DNA of 64,000 nt from the NCBI GenBank assembly GCA_027559495.1, contig JAMXSV010000024.1, positions 1,364,001 to 1,428,000 on the forward strand. The letters run 5' to 3'. The position numbers and the translations under genes were made by a program. The number at the start of each line of letters is the position of its first letter. Positions within the stretch are counted from its first letter, which is position 1. Below, one piece after another: positions 25,325 through 36,614 of the stretch. The stretch comes from Aurifilum marmelostoma. Taxonomy: Eukaryota; Ascomycota; Sordariomycetes; Diaporthales; Cryphonectriaceae. The notes below the pieces were generated by a model. That model saw only the letters and a list, made by a program, of their open reading frames with translations. It was not told where the DNA came from and ran no database searches.

Positions 25325-27469
25325 ATGACGACCATTCTCCCCAAGTTCCAGGCGAAACCGCCCTTCTCCGTCGAGGTGCCCGGCCAGAAACCTGTCGAGG
25401 GTGAGACCCCCATCCGTCGCATTCGGCCTGCCATCCCCGACCTCATCGACAAGCCCCAGCCCAACATCTCCACCGTCTACGAGCTCGTCAAGGTTTCTGT
25501 CGAGAAGTTTGGCAATGCCAAGGCCATGGGCTCGCGGAAGCTCATCGACGTCCACCAGGAGACCAAGAAGGTGAAGAAGATCATCGAGGGCGAGGAGCGC
25601 GAGGTGGACAAGGTCTGGTCCTACTTCCAGCTCGGCAGCTACGAGTACATGACCTACCTCGAGTATGAGAAGCTCATACTGCAGGTCGGTGCCGGCCTCC
25701 GCAAGCTGGGCCTCACTCAGGGCGACCGCGTCCACATCTTCGCGGCCACCAGCTCATACTGGCTGGCCATGTCCCACGGCGCGGCATCACAGTCCATGCC
25801 CATCGTGACCGCCTACGACACCCTCGGCGAGGAGGGCCTGCGCCATTCCATGGTGGCCACCCAGGCCAAGGTCATATTCCTGGACCCCCACCTGCTCCCT
25901 ACCCTGACCAACGTCCTCAAGGATGCAACCGAGATCCGCCACGTCGTGTGGAACAGCCAGAACAAGGTCGAGCAGGAACACATCGACAAGCTGACGGCCG
26001 CATACCCCAACGTCAAGGTGATCAGCTTCGACGACCTGAGGAAGTCGGGCGAGGAGAACCCCGTGGACCCGGTACCCCCCAAGCCCGAGGACCTCTGCTG
26101 CATCATGTACACCTCTGGCTCCACGGGCACCCCCAAGGGCGTCCCCCTGAAGCACAGCAACGTCGTTGCTGCTGTTGCCGGCGTGAGCGTGGTTGTGCAG
26201 CCCTTTATCGGCCCTGGTGACGGCCTCTTGACCTACCTCCCCCTTGCCCATATCCTCGAGTTCGTCTTCGAGAACGCCTCTCTCTACTGGGGCTCCACGA
26301 TGGGCTACGGCAACCCAAAGACCCTGTCGGACGCCTCTGTGCGGAACTGCAACGGAGACATTCGGGAGTTCAAGCCCAGCGTCCTCGTCGGTGTGCCAGC
26401 AGTCTTCGAGACCGTCAAGAAGGGCATCATCGCCAAGGTGGAAGCTGGAGGTCCTGTCGTCAGGAACCTGTTCTGGGGCGGTATGTGGGCCAAGAACCAG
26501 CTCATGGGCTGGGGGCTGCCAGGATCCGGCATTCTGGATGCTGTCGTGTTTAAGAAGGTCAAGGAGGCGACGGGCGGTCGCCTCAAGCTCTGCATGAACG
26601 GAGGAGGTCCTGTGGCCAAGGACACTCAGAGGTTCATCTCTATGGCCATCGCTCCCATGATCATCGGGTACGGTCTGACAGAGACAACCGCCATGGGTAC
26701 CCTGGGAAACCCCATGGAGTGGACCTCGGAGTCCATCGGCGCCATGCCAGCTGCTGTCGAGGCCAAGCTGGTCGATTTCCCAGATGCTGGCTACTACGCC
26801 ACCAACAAGCCCCGCGCCCAAGGTGAGGTGTGGCTGCGTGGGCCGAGTATCATGGATGGTTACTATCAGAACGACAAGGAGACGCAAGAGTCTCTGACAT
26901 CAGACGGATGGTTCAAGACTGGCGATATTGGCGAGTGGGACGCCAACGGGCATCTCAAGCTGATCGACCGCAAGAAGAATCTGGTCAAGACGCTGAACGG
27001 CGAATACATCGCTCTTGAGAAGCTCGAGTCCATCTACCGCTCCGCGCACGTCGTCGCCAACATCTGCGTGTACGCCGACGATTCTCAGGCCAAGCCCATT
27101 GCCATTATCGTGCCCGCCGAGCCGGCGCTCAAGAAGCTGGCAGAATCCAACGGCATCCAGGCGGGCGCCCTGGAGGAGCTCGTGCACAACAAGAAGCTGC
27201 ACGGAGCTGTGCTCAAGGAGCTGCAGTCTGCGGGCCGTTCGGGCGGCCTCGCTGGTATTGAGATTATCGATGGTGTCGTTCTCAGTGATGAGGAGTGGAC
27301 ACCTCAGAATGTGAGCTGATGCTATTTTCGTGTGTTTGTCTCTTCACGCGCGCAGCTCAATACTAACTAGAGCGTTTTTTAGGGTCTCGTCACTGCAGCA
27401 CAGAAGTTGAACAGGAAGGGCATCGTCAAGAAGTACAAGACGCAAATTGACAAGGCATACGGATCCTAA
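25325..27469 (+). CDS. FAA1: Long-chain fatty acid-CoA ligase (Faa1-type)
   Basis: ATP-dependent activation of long-chain fatty acids to acyl-CoA for lipid synthesis, import and beta-oxidation; an ANL-superfamily enzyme usually at ER, lipid droplets or plasma membrane. Exons are 25325-27310 and 27383-27469, giving 690 aa, the normal Faa1 length. The short last exon encodes the conserved C terminus (GLVTAAQKLNRKGIVKKYK) with its catalytic-type lysine region; without it the protein would stop inside the intron. Motifs are AMP-binding YTSGSTGTPKG at about 262-272, YGLTETTA near 449, GWFKTGDIG near 528 and DRKKNLVK just after. MTTILPKFQ was chosen because it is the first ATG and fits the family's N terminus. 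No PTS1 signal (ends AYGS). Confidence 0.95.
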
Positions 27470-28180
27470 GCAGAAAAAGGCATTCCTGGCTTACACTGCT
27501 GTTTTACATCTGCTTTCGTCTCATTGTTCTATAGTAATATGTTTTAATGAGCTCAGCGGTTTGGTTTGGTCTACGGCTCTCTTTGTATGGGGCCATTTGG
27601 GAGGCACGAGATATCCAGGTCTAGCCCGAGGACTGTCTTACAAAATGCGAATCATTTCCCTCCTCTCCTTCCTGTTTCTCAATGTAATTTAAATTCTTTC
27701 CATGACACGCGGGATAGGCTGAAAATTGAAAAGGCATTTGCTTGAAATAGTCGAGACAGGACTGATATACCTGAGTGACGGGACTCATTCGGTGCCTTGC
27801 GTTGTATGGATATTCTTGCTTTGCTTCCCAAGATGCATCTAGGCTGTAGGTATAACCCAGCGACTCCCCTCTCACTCATTCATCAAACATCATGTATTTA
27901 CTAGCGAGGAAGATGCTCAAGCCATCAAGATTGCTCGAATGTGGTGTAGGAGAAAAAAAGTCGAGACACCGCCCTTGGGAGGATCCCACATGTCAGGAGT
28001 CTCCCAAAACACGGTGCCAGTCTCGCAGGTACTGAAAAGAAAAAGAACAACTCGCAACGCCGTCGTGCCCGCCTTGATCCGCAGACTCCCCTACCTTCTT
28101 TCCCTGCCCGCCCTTCTGACCCGGCCCTTTTCCTTTTCTCTCACTTTCACCCACACAGCGCATTCCGGTTCGTGTGTAGG

Positions 28181-28223
<43 letters not shown>

Positions 28224-28278
28224 TCACAACCTCCCCCTCTCTCTATCTTGCCTCCGTACTTGCGCTGGGCCGAAAAGG
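27470..28278. other. Convergent spacer, acyl-CoA synthetase / NCS-1
   Basis: 3' flanks of two converging genes. It includes a long TG dinucleotide repeat (listed separately). Open frames are short and overlap the repeat. Confidence 0.5.
28182..28222. repeat. (TG)n microsatellite, about 20 units
   Basis: Uninterrupted TG dinucleotides, visible directly. It lies in the spacer about 60 nt beyond the stop codon of NCS-1 and probably in its 3' UTR or terminator region. Likely length-variable among strains. Confidence 0.95.
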
Positions 28279-29666
28279 CTAGACTAGGCCATCATACAAA
28301 GACAGGGCGGACACGATGGTCTCGTCGCGTTTGCTGCCCTCCTTGAACTCCTCCATGTCGAGGCAGCCGTTCTCATCCTTGTCCATCATTCGGAAGATCT
28401 TCTTAACGCGCTTCTCGGGGGTATCCTCATCTTCGGGCAGCTTCACCATAGAACCGACCTATACAAATTACAGGCACCCAAGACGTCAGCTCAAACCGCC
28501 GTCTATAGTCTTTTCGCCGACCTGAATTCTTTCGGAACATGGCGCGAATTTTAATCGCGCACAGATATGTAGTGCGCGCCAAGAAGGGGAGGGGGAGGGG
28601 GGAAGTCCTAGGAAGAGACGTACCATCTTGTAAATTGCCTCCACAATCTTGAGCATCTCATCGTAGCTGATCTTGCCGTCGCCGTCAATGTCATACAGCT
28701 GGAAGGCCCAGTCCAACTTGTCCTCCATCTTGCCGCGCGAGGTCACGCTCAGCGCGCAGATGAATTCCTTGAAGTCGATGGTGCCGGACTTATCGCTGTC
28801 GAAGACATTGAAGACGTAGTCGGCGAAGCTCGACGGGTCGCCAAACGGGAAGAACTGCCGGTAGATCTTCTGGAACTCATCCTTGGTGAGCATCCCCGAG
28901 GGACAGTCCTTGAGGAAGCCTGTCGATCGCACGTCGCGCCGGGCGCATGGACCCCGAGAGGGGCCGGGCGCAGGCGCAGGATGAATTAGCCATGATGTGA
29001 TCCATGGATTTGAAAGGCCATGCGCATGGAATTTAGGGTGTCCTCTGATCCGAGGACAATCCTTCTTCTCGTCTCTTGCGATATCACATATGGATTTTTG
29101 CGCACCAACAAGCACGATACGAAAGGAAAGGTGAAGGTGTAGGGAAAGTGGAAGGGCGAACAGATGTCTTGGGACTGTAGGATTTGAGGAGGGGGTTTCG
29201 GCTTACCCTTGTACCATTGTTGCAGCTCCTTCTTGTCGAAGTGTGTCGACTTCTGTAGTTCGATCAGCTGCTCTTGCGAGAGCTTAGACTGTCTGTAATC
29301 GTGCGTATCGTTCGTCAGCCCCAAATATCCTTTCCAGGAAGAAGACGTCATTATGCTATTTTCTTGGTGATTATTTTGTTTCTCCCTTTATTGTTTTGCC
29401 TGTCTGCGCGCCGGAGGGGAACAAATAGAGAGAATTGCGAACGGATGGCCAGAGAGAGAGGGAGGGGGAGGGGGCCGCGAGTGGAGGGGCTCGAGCGGAC
29501 GATCCATGTTCGCGATATGACGACCCTCGTGGTCTGCCCCCCGACCCTCTCTACGCTGTGATCCACGCTTTAAGATAGGACAATTGTCTCTGATCGTCCG
29601 TCTCGGCGCGCGCGGCAGGTCGTGCTGTTTATGATCGGAGGATGCCGAGACTCACGATTTACCCAT
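28279..29666 (-). CDS. NCS1: Neuronal calcium sensor NCS-1 / Frq1
   Basis: Myristoylated EF-hand calcium sensor; the yeast homologue Frq1 activates phosphatidylinositol 4-kinase Pik1. Exons are 29656-29666 (11 nt), 29207-29292, 28624-28919 and 28279-28458, giving 190 aa, exactly the family length. The 11-nt first exon encodes MGK plus two bases of Ser4 and is essential, since Gly2 is the N-myristoylation site; an ATG at 29351 in the first intron would give a wrong N terminus. EF-hand 1 is degenerate (KDCPSGML, as in all NCS-1). Calcium loops are at 73-84 (DSDKSGTIDFKE), 109-120 (DIDGDGKISYDE) and 157-168 (DKDENGCLDMEE). Introns are 363, 287 and 165 nt, longer than most in the window. Confidence 0.95.
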
Positions 29667-31706
29667 CTTGTACTGTGGTCGTTGTCGTGGGCGTCGTCAG
29701 CCTCGATCCTTTTCCTCTCTGGCGAGAGGACTTGGCTAAGCGCCGGCGGGTGTCTTTTTCTCGTGGGGCGGTGGTTGGCGGTGATGGCTCGTTGCGCTCT
29801 GGACGGGGGGTGGGGGAAAGAGGGGTGTCGATATGTATGTTTCGCGACAAGGCTGGGGTGACAGTGTCAGGTCGGGCTTTCGGGGAAAATGACTTCTACA
29901 GGGAAGCAACGTCGTACCGCCTGCTTGGGACGTGGTCGATTTAGTAGTACTCTGGCGGCTGCCGTTACTCTCGCGTGCGTCGTCCTCGAACAGTGGCGTG
30001 TGGCGCTTGTTTCTGCGTGTACGAGAGGTCGCGCGTGGGAAGCCGAGTCCGATTGCCAGTGGGAGCAGTTTGAGGGTTGGTAGTTGGAGAGAGAGGGCCT
30101 CCTGCCGCAATTTGAAAATGTGGAGTGGGAATAAACAGCAGTCGCGTGAGGTGTTGGGACGGATATGGGAATTTGCAAGTTTGAAGTTCCCAATGTTCGC
30201 TCACCAGAGAGAGAGAGAGAGAGAGAGGTGTTGGGGAACTGAAGGGGTTCGGTTGACCTCTGTGACGGGACTGGGGGGGCAACTGACGGGGGGTTCCTCT
30301 GATAGAGGAGGGGCAGCCCCCTCCGACCCCTGGGGATGCGGGCAAGCAGCAGGTTGCGCGGCTCTAAGGGTGCGATTTCAGGGCGATTCGGGCCTGCACT
30401 CACTTGACGGTACCACGTGTATACGTCACTTAGCCGGAGCGCTAGGGGTAGCTACTCTGCATTTGGTGGGTACCTGGGCACGCCTGGAACGTATCATACG
30501 TAGCACTTACGTGCTGTAGCACATAGCGGATAGCGGGTTCAAGATACCTACCCAGCTACCTCATCATTGCCACCAGATCCCTGAAAGCATGCAGCCTGGA
30601 AAAACAGGCCTCCCACTACTAGGCACCTAGGTAATACGAGGGGGTTACTGTACACTATTGATCAATTTACACACAGTTTACCCCTCACCTATTTTACTTC
30701 TCCAACCACACAGAGGATATCAGGGCCTCACAGCCCCTCTGAAGGCAATGGCCCCACCCCACACAGCTGACCTGAGCCACCTGCAGGTCTGGCTCAGTTT
30801 TTTGAGGCAGCCCAACAAGTATACACACATGCACTCTTTCTCTGTGTCTCACTTGCTTTTTACATTCCAGTATATGCAGTAAGTTGTTAGGAGGAGGAGG
30901 AGAGGTGGGAGGAGGGGGAGGGAAGGCGAGATCCCCCTCCAAGAGCACCTTTATGAGTAACCTAAGGTGAAGATGATGTCAGGGGCCAGTCTATCAGGAG
31001 GGTCCTGGAGATGTGAGGCCTGCTAAGAATTCCTTGGTGTACTGTTCTGGCTGATCAAACGTGCATGGCCCCCCACTGGCTGGCCTATCTATGCAAGTCA
31101 TATTTACTGTAACAAAGTTTGTGACAATACATGTTGCAGTAATTTTATATCAAGCTTTTTCTTCTTTCTTTCCACCTTCTTTCTCTCTGCCCCACTCAGT
31201 GGCTTGGGGTCTGTCACCTTGCACTACCCTGTACAAGGTCAGTTTGCCCTGCTACTTGATCAGCACCTACACCATAGTGCCTCGGCATAACAGACAGCGC
31301 AGGGTGTGCACAGGTGTACCAAGTAAAATGCCTATACAGCCTCACACACCAGCTTAATACAGGGGTCCATGGTACCAATGTAAGGCCTGCCTTGTTGCAT
31401 TGCCGAGTAAGTAGTGCCACATACACTCTACACAGCCCTACACGGCTCCCTCTTGCACCATCCTGCCTTGGACTTACCTTCCTCCATACGAGTGAGATAA
31501 GCGAGTAATCACAGATTGCCTTGAAACAGTCCTATTATTTCCTTTATTGTCGATGGAAGTGGAAAAAGAAGAAAGGGAAAGGAAGGAAAGCAGAAACACC
31601 CTCGTCATCCCTGGCCCTTGTGGACCGTTCCTCCTCGCAAGCAAGAGAGTGCATCATTAAATGGACTTGTCCCGTAACAAAGAAAATTAAAAAAAAAAAA
31701 AATATC
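29667..31706. other. Gene-free region upstream of NCS-1
   Basis: NCS-1 promoter and the 3' side of the hemerythrin-like gene. A GA tract lies at about 30209-30228 and an A run at about 31689-31702. An open frame of 195 codons at 29932-30519 (+) has low-complexity composition and no family resemblance. No gene recognised. Confidence 0.4.
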
Positions 31707-32897
31707 TCAATCCGCAAATGGAAGCGCTTGAGGTCTGCTGCTGATATCACAGGGCGCAAAGCGCCACCAGCTCTTGTGCTTGCGGTCATATATCCACGAG
31801 ATGATCAGCTTGGCGATCCACGGCATCGCGGGCCACGCAGGCAGCGAGCTGTTATCGAATGTGCCATCATGGAGGTGCATGAACATTGGCATCGAGGTAT
31901 GCTGCCACCGTCTCGCGTCAGCATTCAGCGCCAGGCAAGATATGTGAAGGCATATGAAGGGCTGTGGTCAGTCACTATCCCTCCAGAGGGGACTGCTGGG
32001 TGCCATGAGGACGACGGTCTGAAGATTCTCATTGCCTGATAAGCCCACAACTAACTCACCTTGGTGTTCGGATCGGCCTGCATCTTGGCCACGATCTTGG
32101 CGTGTGTCTCTCTCAGGTACGTATCCCAGTCGCACTGGTCCTCGTACTTGTCCAGCGCCAGCAGCGTCTCGATCTCGTCGTAGAGGTGCTCTCTCAGCAC
32201 GGGCATGAACGCGTCGATGATCCCTCGGATCCTGCCGCCGTCGTACTTGGCGCTGCCGTCCTTGACCGACTCGACGTACGTGCTGAGCGCGTCGAGGCCG
32301 CCGTGGAAGGCTGCGTGCTGCTCGACGTTACGTGTCATCAACCCGGGCTCCCCGACCATTTCCTCGACCTCGGGGAACACCATCTCCTCTTCGTTCTCGT
32401 GGTGCTCGTGGACTGTACAAGGCCGTCAGATGCACGCCTTCTCGTCCTGGCAAGGTTGTCGAGACGCCTGCAAGAGGATTCTGCTCACCCAGGACTACCC
32501 ACAATCGGGTGTATTCGACGAAATCCGGGATGGACTCTGGGCACTTGTCCCCCACGTTGACGCACTGGAGGTAGATGCTGTTGATACCTCGGATGATGAT
32601 GTTGTGCAGGATGATCATCTCCTCTGCGAGCTTTTGGCTAGTCTTGACCTTCTGGCCCGGCTATACGGCAGCATGTCAGTTTTCCCTGTGGTCCCTTGGT
32701 GCAGCCTGCCTGTCGACAGGACTACGATACTGGGATCTGGTGCTTGCCTTGTGTCCTGCGACAGATGCTGGTATCAGCTCAAATGGGCCATCTGCCCATT
32801 GTTTCTGGATAGGTGCCATCGTTCTGGGATCACGGCTGAGGCGTTCAATATCTTTCGTAAGATCCAACATAGGTTGGCGTCTGGGGCCTGACAACAT
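31707..32897 (-). CDS. Hemerythrin-like (HHE cation-binding) domain protein
   Basis: Probable iron- or oxygen-binding four-helix protein of a family common in filamentous fungi; its cellular role is not established. Exons are 32748-32897, 32489-32660, 32060-32412 and 31707-31901, giving 289 aa with all phases agreeing. Candidate metal ligands are His69 (MIILHNIII), the HEHHENEEE cluster at about 109-117, HAAFH at 140-144 and a later REHLYDEIETL. The C-terminal exon ends with the tryptophan-rich W-R-F-x-P-C-D block typical of fungal members. The first intron appears to be GC-AG (AAG then GCAAGC) with branch-like CTGAC and TATAG acceptor; a GT donor slightly upstream (TCT then GTCGCA) would also keep frame but is weaker. 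The start is uncertain: ATG codons at 32897 and 32870 are both possible. Confidence 0.82.
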
Positions 32898-35800
32898 GGC
32901 TCTACAATAGCCGATGGCATCTTCGAGACACGACGAGCAGGCCTATATATAATCATTCCCTCTCTTACTCTCTTCCTTTCTGGTTCTGGACCGTTTCTAT
33001 TCACGTGGGGGCGAGCTGCCATCGCTCCAGGAGATGAGCACTCATCCTGACAAGAGATGCCGTAATTATCGTGAGAGAGCCTTCGAGACCTCATTGGGCG
33101 TTCTCAACTTGATATGGTCAGCGCTTTCGAGCTGGACAAGCTATTTTTGGGATTTAGCCCTCGGGTTGCATCCCACGTTCTCAACCTAGCAGAAAGATAT
33201 AACGTCCTTTAATTGCCAAGGTCCCATGCATTTGGGTTTCTTTGCTACGATTCACAGCCAATGTCTTCGAGTCTGTGTTCCAAGGTTGCACACCACAACA
33301 GTCAACGTAGTGATTCAATGCGGTACGGCCCCCAGTGCAAGAAGCATGTCAGCCGGGCGATTGCCATATCTGTGAATGGCACTTGGGAATCTCGTCGCAG
33401 TCTTGCTTCGTCCTTGGTGGCAGCTATTGAGCAGGAGGTTCAGCTATGCATGCTGTCAGATTTTAGGCCCCGGTGGGATGGAATGGTTTGCTGACCTGTG
33501 GCATTGGGTTGACAGCCTTATGGGCACGGTCAGAGTCTCTAGAGAGATGGGTGAGTGGTCGTAGGGGAGGGCCGCGCGGACTAGCCGCATGGAAAGGAGG
33601 ACAGTAAGAAGTGTGCAGATCGGAATCTACCAAGGGGTGTTCGAACCTTGGAGCTTCGGATGATTGCACAGAGACATTTTCCAGGCTACATTTCCTGGGG
33701 CCAAAGCCTTCATGAGGAGGGTAGAACATCATTTTGGTCACCTAGCGTCGTTCTCATGTAGGCACTTGACAGTCTTGCTTTTCGACCCCACGTCGTCTCT
33801 GGCCACGCTGGCTTCCAGTGTCACATACCCCCTCCAACCACTAGACTGCTCCGCCGCCCTCCTAGTCAAAACTTCCCTCGTTCCCGCTTTCAAAGCCATC
33901 AGAAAGTCCTCCGAAGGATAAAAGCTAGACTAGAATGCATGTGCCATTCCCTATGCCATGCCCTTGGGCGTCACACCCGCAGAGACCGTTGAAGCACCGC
34001 CCACCTTCAAGGCAGCCAGCTTGAAGGAAGCGGGGGCTGCCATGTTCGTAGTAGAGGTATCTGTGAGGAGATTAGTCCGAATGAGTCCTGACTACATGGA
34101 TCGCTGCAGGACGGGCAAGAATATACGTGCCGTGGACTAGCCATGTAGCAGAGATACGGCAGACTTTGCTTATGATAGGACTGTGCATCAGGAAGATCCG
34201 GCAGTTGTTGGCCCATTCAATGTGAAGACAAATCTGGGGCGTCCTATTGCAATTGTAAACTATCTGTTTTTTTTTGGTTTTGTTTTTTTATCCCGGGTCC
34301 TTTTCCTCCTGATTTATTCGTTTGTTTCTCTCGCTACAAGTCCAACTTCCCATCTCACCAGAGGGCTGTCTGTGGCTAATGGAAAATCGAGGGCAGATAC
34401 ATAGTTGTAACAGACCGTAGAATACCTATAACAACGGTGATGATCCTTTCAAGCTAAGTCTCTAGTAACAGAGCCGATGCCACGAATTATTTCGGATTCA
34501 GAGACCAGAACAACTGTCTCCTGGCTACCCATCGAGCATGCAAGAGAAATGATTGGGAATGCTGACCAGATTACGTTTACGAAGCTACACATTAATTATT
34601 CCCAGACAGTAATTATTGCGAGAACCCTTGAGGCAAACCATTTCACAATTATGCAGGTTTCTAGAATATGTTATGGATTGTCAGTTTCTGATATGCTTGC
34701 TGTTCGCAGAGAATATAAATTAGCAAAATAACCCGGTGGCTGCGATTTAACTTCTGCCTGCGCAGAATCTTTCCAGTTATTATGATTAGGAGCACAAAGC
34801 ATTATATTCTCTGTTCGTGAGTGCTTGTGAGGGGTTGATTCAATGTTGGATTAGGGCACAAATTATGCCTTTGGACTCTTTTGTATCCTGGGCAGGGCTG
34901 AATACTAAGATATTTACTGTATGTGGCTTCGATATCATGTGTTTACATATCAACATTGCAGTCCAATCACCAAGTCAATCTGCTGTTGTAGGATGAATCA
35001 GCTAATCAGCTAGCCGCAGACAATGTTGCAGGCCTCCCAGTTGACATAGAGCTATAGTAATGTCCATCGTTGCATCTCGGACCTTGTAAGGAGAGGTAGA
35101 ACTCACCCTGCCATGAGCTTACTGGGCCTACTTGCAGCCCAATATCTCTCTTTTTTCGTCATGGCGCCTACAACAAGGTGCCAGACAGCAACAGATCAGT
35201 TCCTGTGATATGCCAGACTTAGATTGACTACGAGGTAGGTAGAATATCCCCATAGTATTGCAGAATGGTTCCAGAGCTGACGCAGATTGCCAGCTTCTCA
35301 ACGCTGTCCTGCAAAATGATCAGCTAGTCCTAGGTGCTGAGACAGACCTGTCAAGGCTCCTGAGCAGCAACGACCCGCCCATCGACGACATCAACAATAC
35401 CTTCATCACACCCTTCACAGGTACCCTGCCGGATGATATTGAGCCTATGATGGATTTCATGGACCCTGCTCAGGCCAAATAAGGAATCAGCTCTAAGGCC
35501 TTTGTGCTGGACACCCTAGCCAGACGGTCAAGGATGATGGCAAGACTTGCCAAGTAACGACCCATGCTGACCGCTCAGACGAGGATAATTACCAAGATCG
35601 AGTACCTTTTCGCTGCTTATTGACCTCGGCCGTTGCCGCTCCGAACGCTATTGAGCCAAGACGCCCGGAGATCGACCTTACCACTGCACTGTACACTGTC
35701 GCAACCGTCACCTCCCTCGATCATCCATTTACCATGGCCCAGCGGAACCCCCCTCTCGCAACAGTACCATACTTTCCCATGCTCCTCCGAGGCATGGCCG

Positions 35801-36614
35801 CCTCCGAATGTGTCACGCCCATTTACCATCTCTTCCCTCCTCGCAAGCACTCCGAAGTAAACCACAACCACTTCGTCATCATGGATGAGCTCACGGAGCC
35901 GACCAAGACCGTCCTTCTCGCGTGCATCTGCGAACATGAGCGGCCCGAGCCTCAGCTGCTCAAAAGTGACTTCCGGGGCGCATTGATTGCCGTGCTTGCG
36001 CCGGACGCAACCAGTCTGACTATGGATAGAATAGCGGCGGAGGCTGCTATGAGGGGTGATGGGGTGCTTCGGCGTGAATGAGAGATCGGCTGTCGCAGCC
36101 AGAGCAGTGGCCACTCCCAGCTGACTGGAAATGACGGTGGTCTATATAACAGATATCGGTCGGAATCGCACATCGACAACTCTCCGACTTGTGCTGTGTT
36201 GCATCTTCACAGACGAGCAGGAAGCTTTGTAAATTCTTATATAAGAGGTACATATTTATCTCCGGTTGAAAGCGTGTGAGGTACTTGATACGTGATCGTC
36301 ACCAAAGGGCCTCGAGTCGGCGTGAAGAGAGGTTGAGGGTGGTCGAGGAAGAGGGCCAGTGACTGTCGGATAAGGTTAATTACTGAAGTATCACGCCAGT
36401 AGACGTGCCCTCGACGCACACCGCGATTTTGAAGTCTCCCAAAGTGAATTCGAGATTTGAAATCATGACCGAATACCCTATGTTTACAGGGGATTCACAA
36501 CAAATATTTACTGCCGCTGAGTCTATTCCCATCCTCCACGATCGTCCGTTGTTGTCTCGGTAGTGATCTGTCTCTGTGCACTCCTTGCCTCCCTGCTGCC
36601 ACATCGGACATGTT
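32898..36614. other. Gene-poor region with possible decayed coding fragments
   Basis: No intact gene could be built in these 3.7 kb. Several short stretches look protein-like but are interrupted: about 33750-34135 (+), 35258-35560 (+; contains ITPFTGTLPDDIEPMM) and 35620-36081 (open on both strands). The part from about 34250 to 35050 is AT-richer. This may be a remnant of one or more dead genes, but I could not name a family. No transposase, reverse transcriptase or terminal repeat was seen. Confidence 0.3.

Noticed and set aside
25787..26887. Open frame of 366 codons antisense to the acyl-CoA synthetase
   Set aside because: A shadow of the coding strand in a codon-biased gene; no recognisable domain.
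28182..28222. TG repeat as part of a coding region (open frame at 27939-28346)
   Set aside because: The frame exists only because the dinucleotide repeat has no stops; the poly-Cys/Val translation is not a protein.
29932..30519. Plus-strand open frame of 195 codons upstream of NCS-1
   Set aside because: Runs through a GA microsatellite and shows no motif; more likely promoter DNA.
30530..30560. tRNA-like B-box (GGTTCAAGATACC)
   Set aside because: No matching A-box, acceptor stem or anticodon arm around it; similar isolated B-box-like strings elsewhere (e.g. near 33640) also fail.
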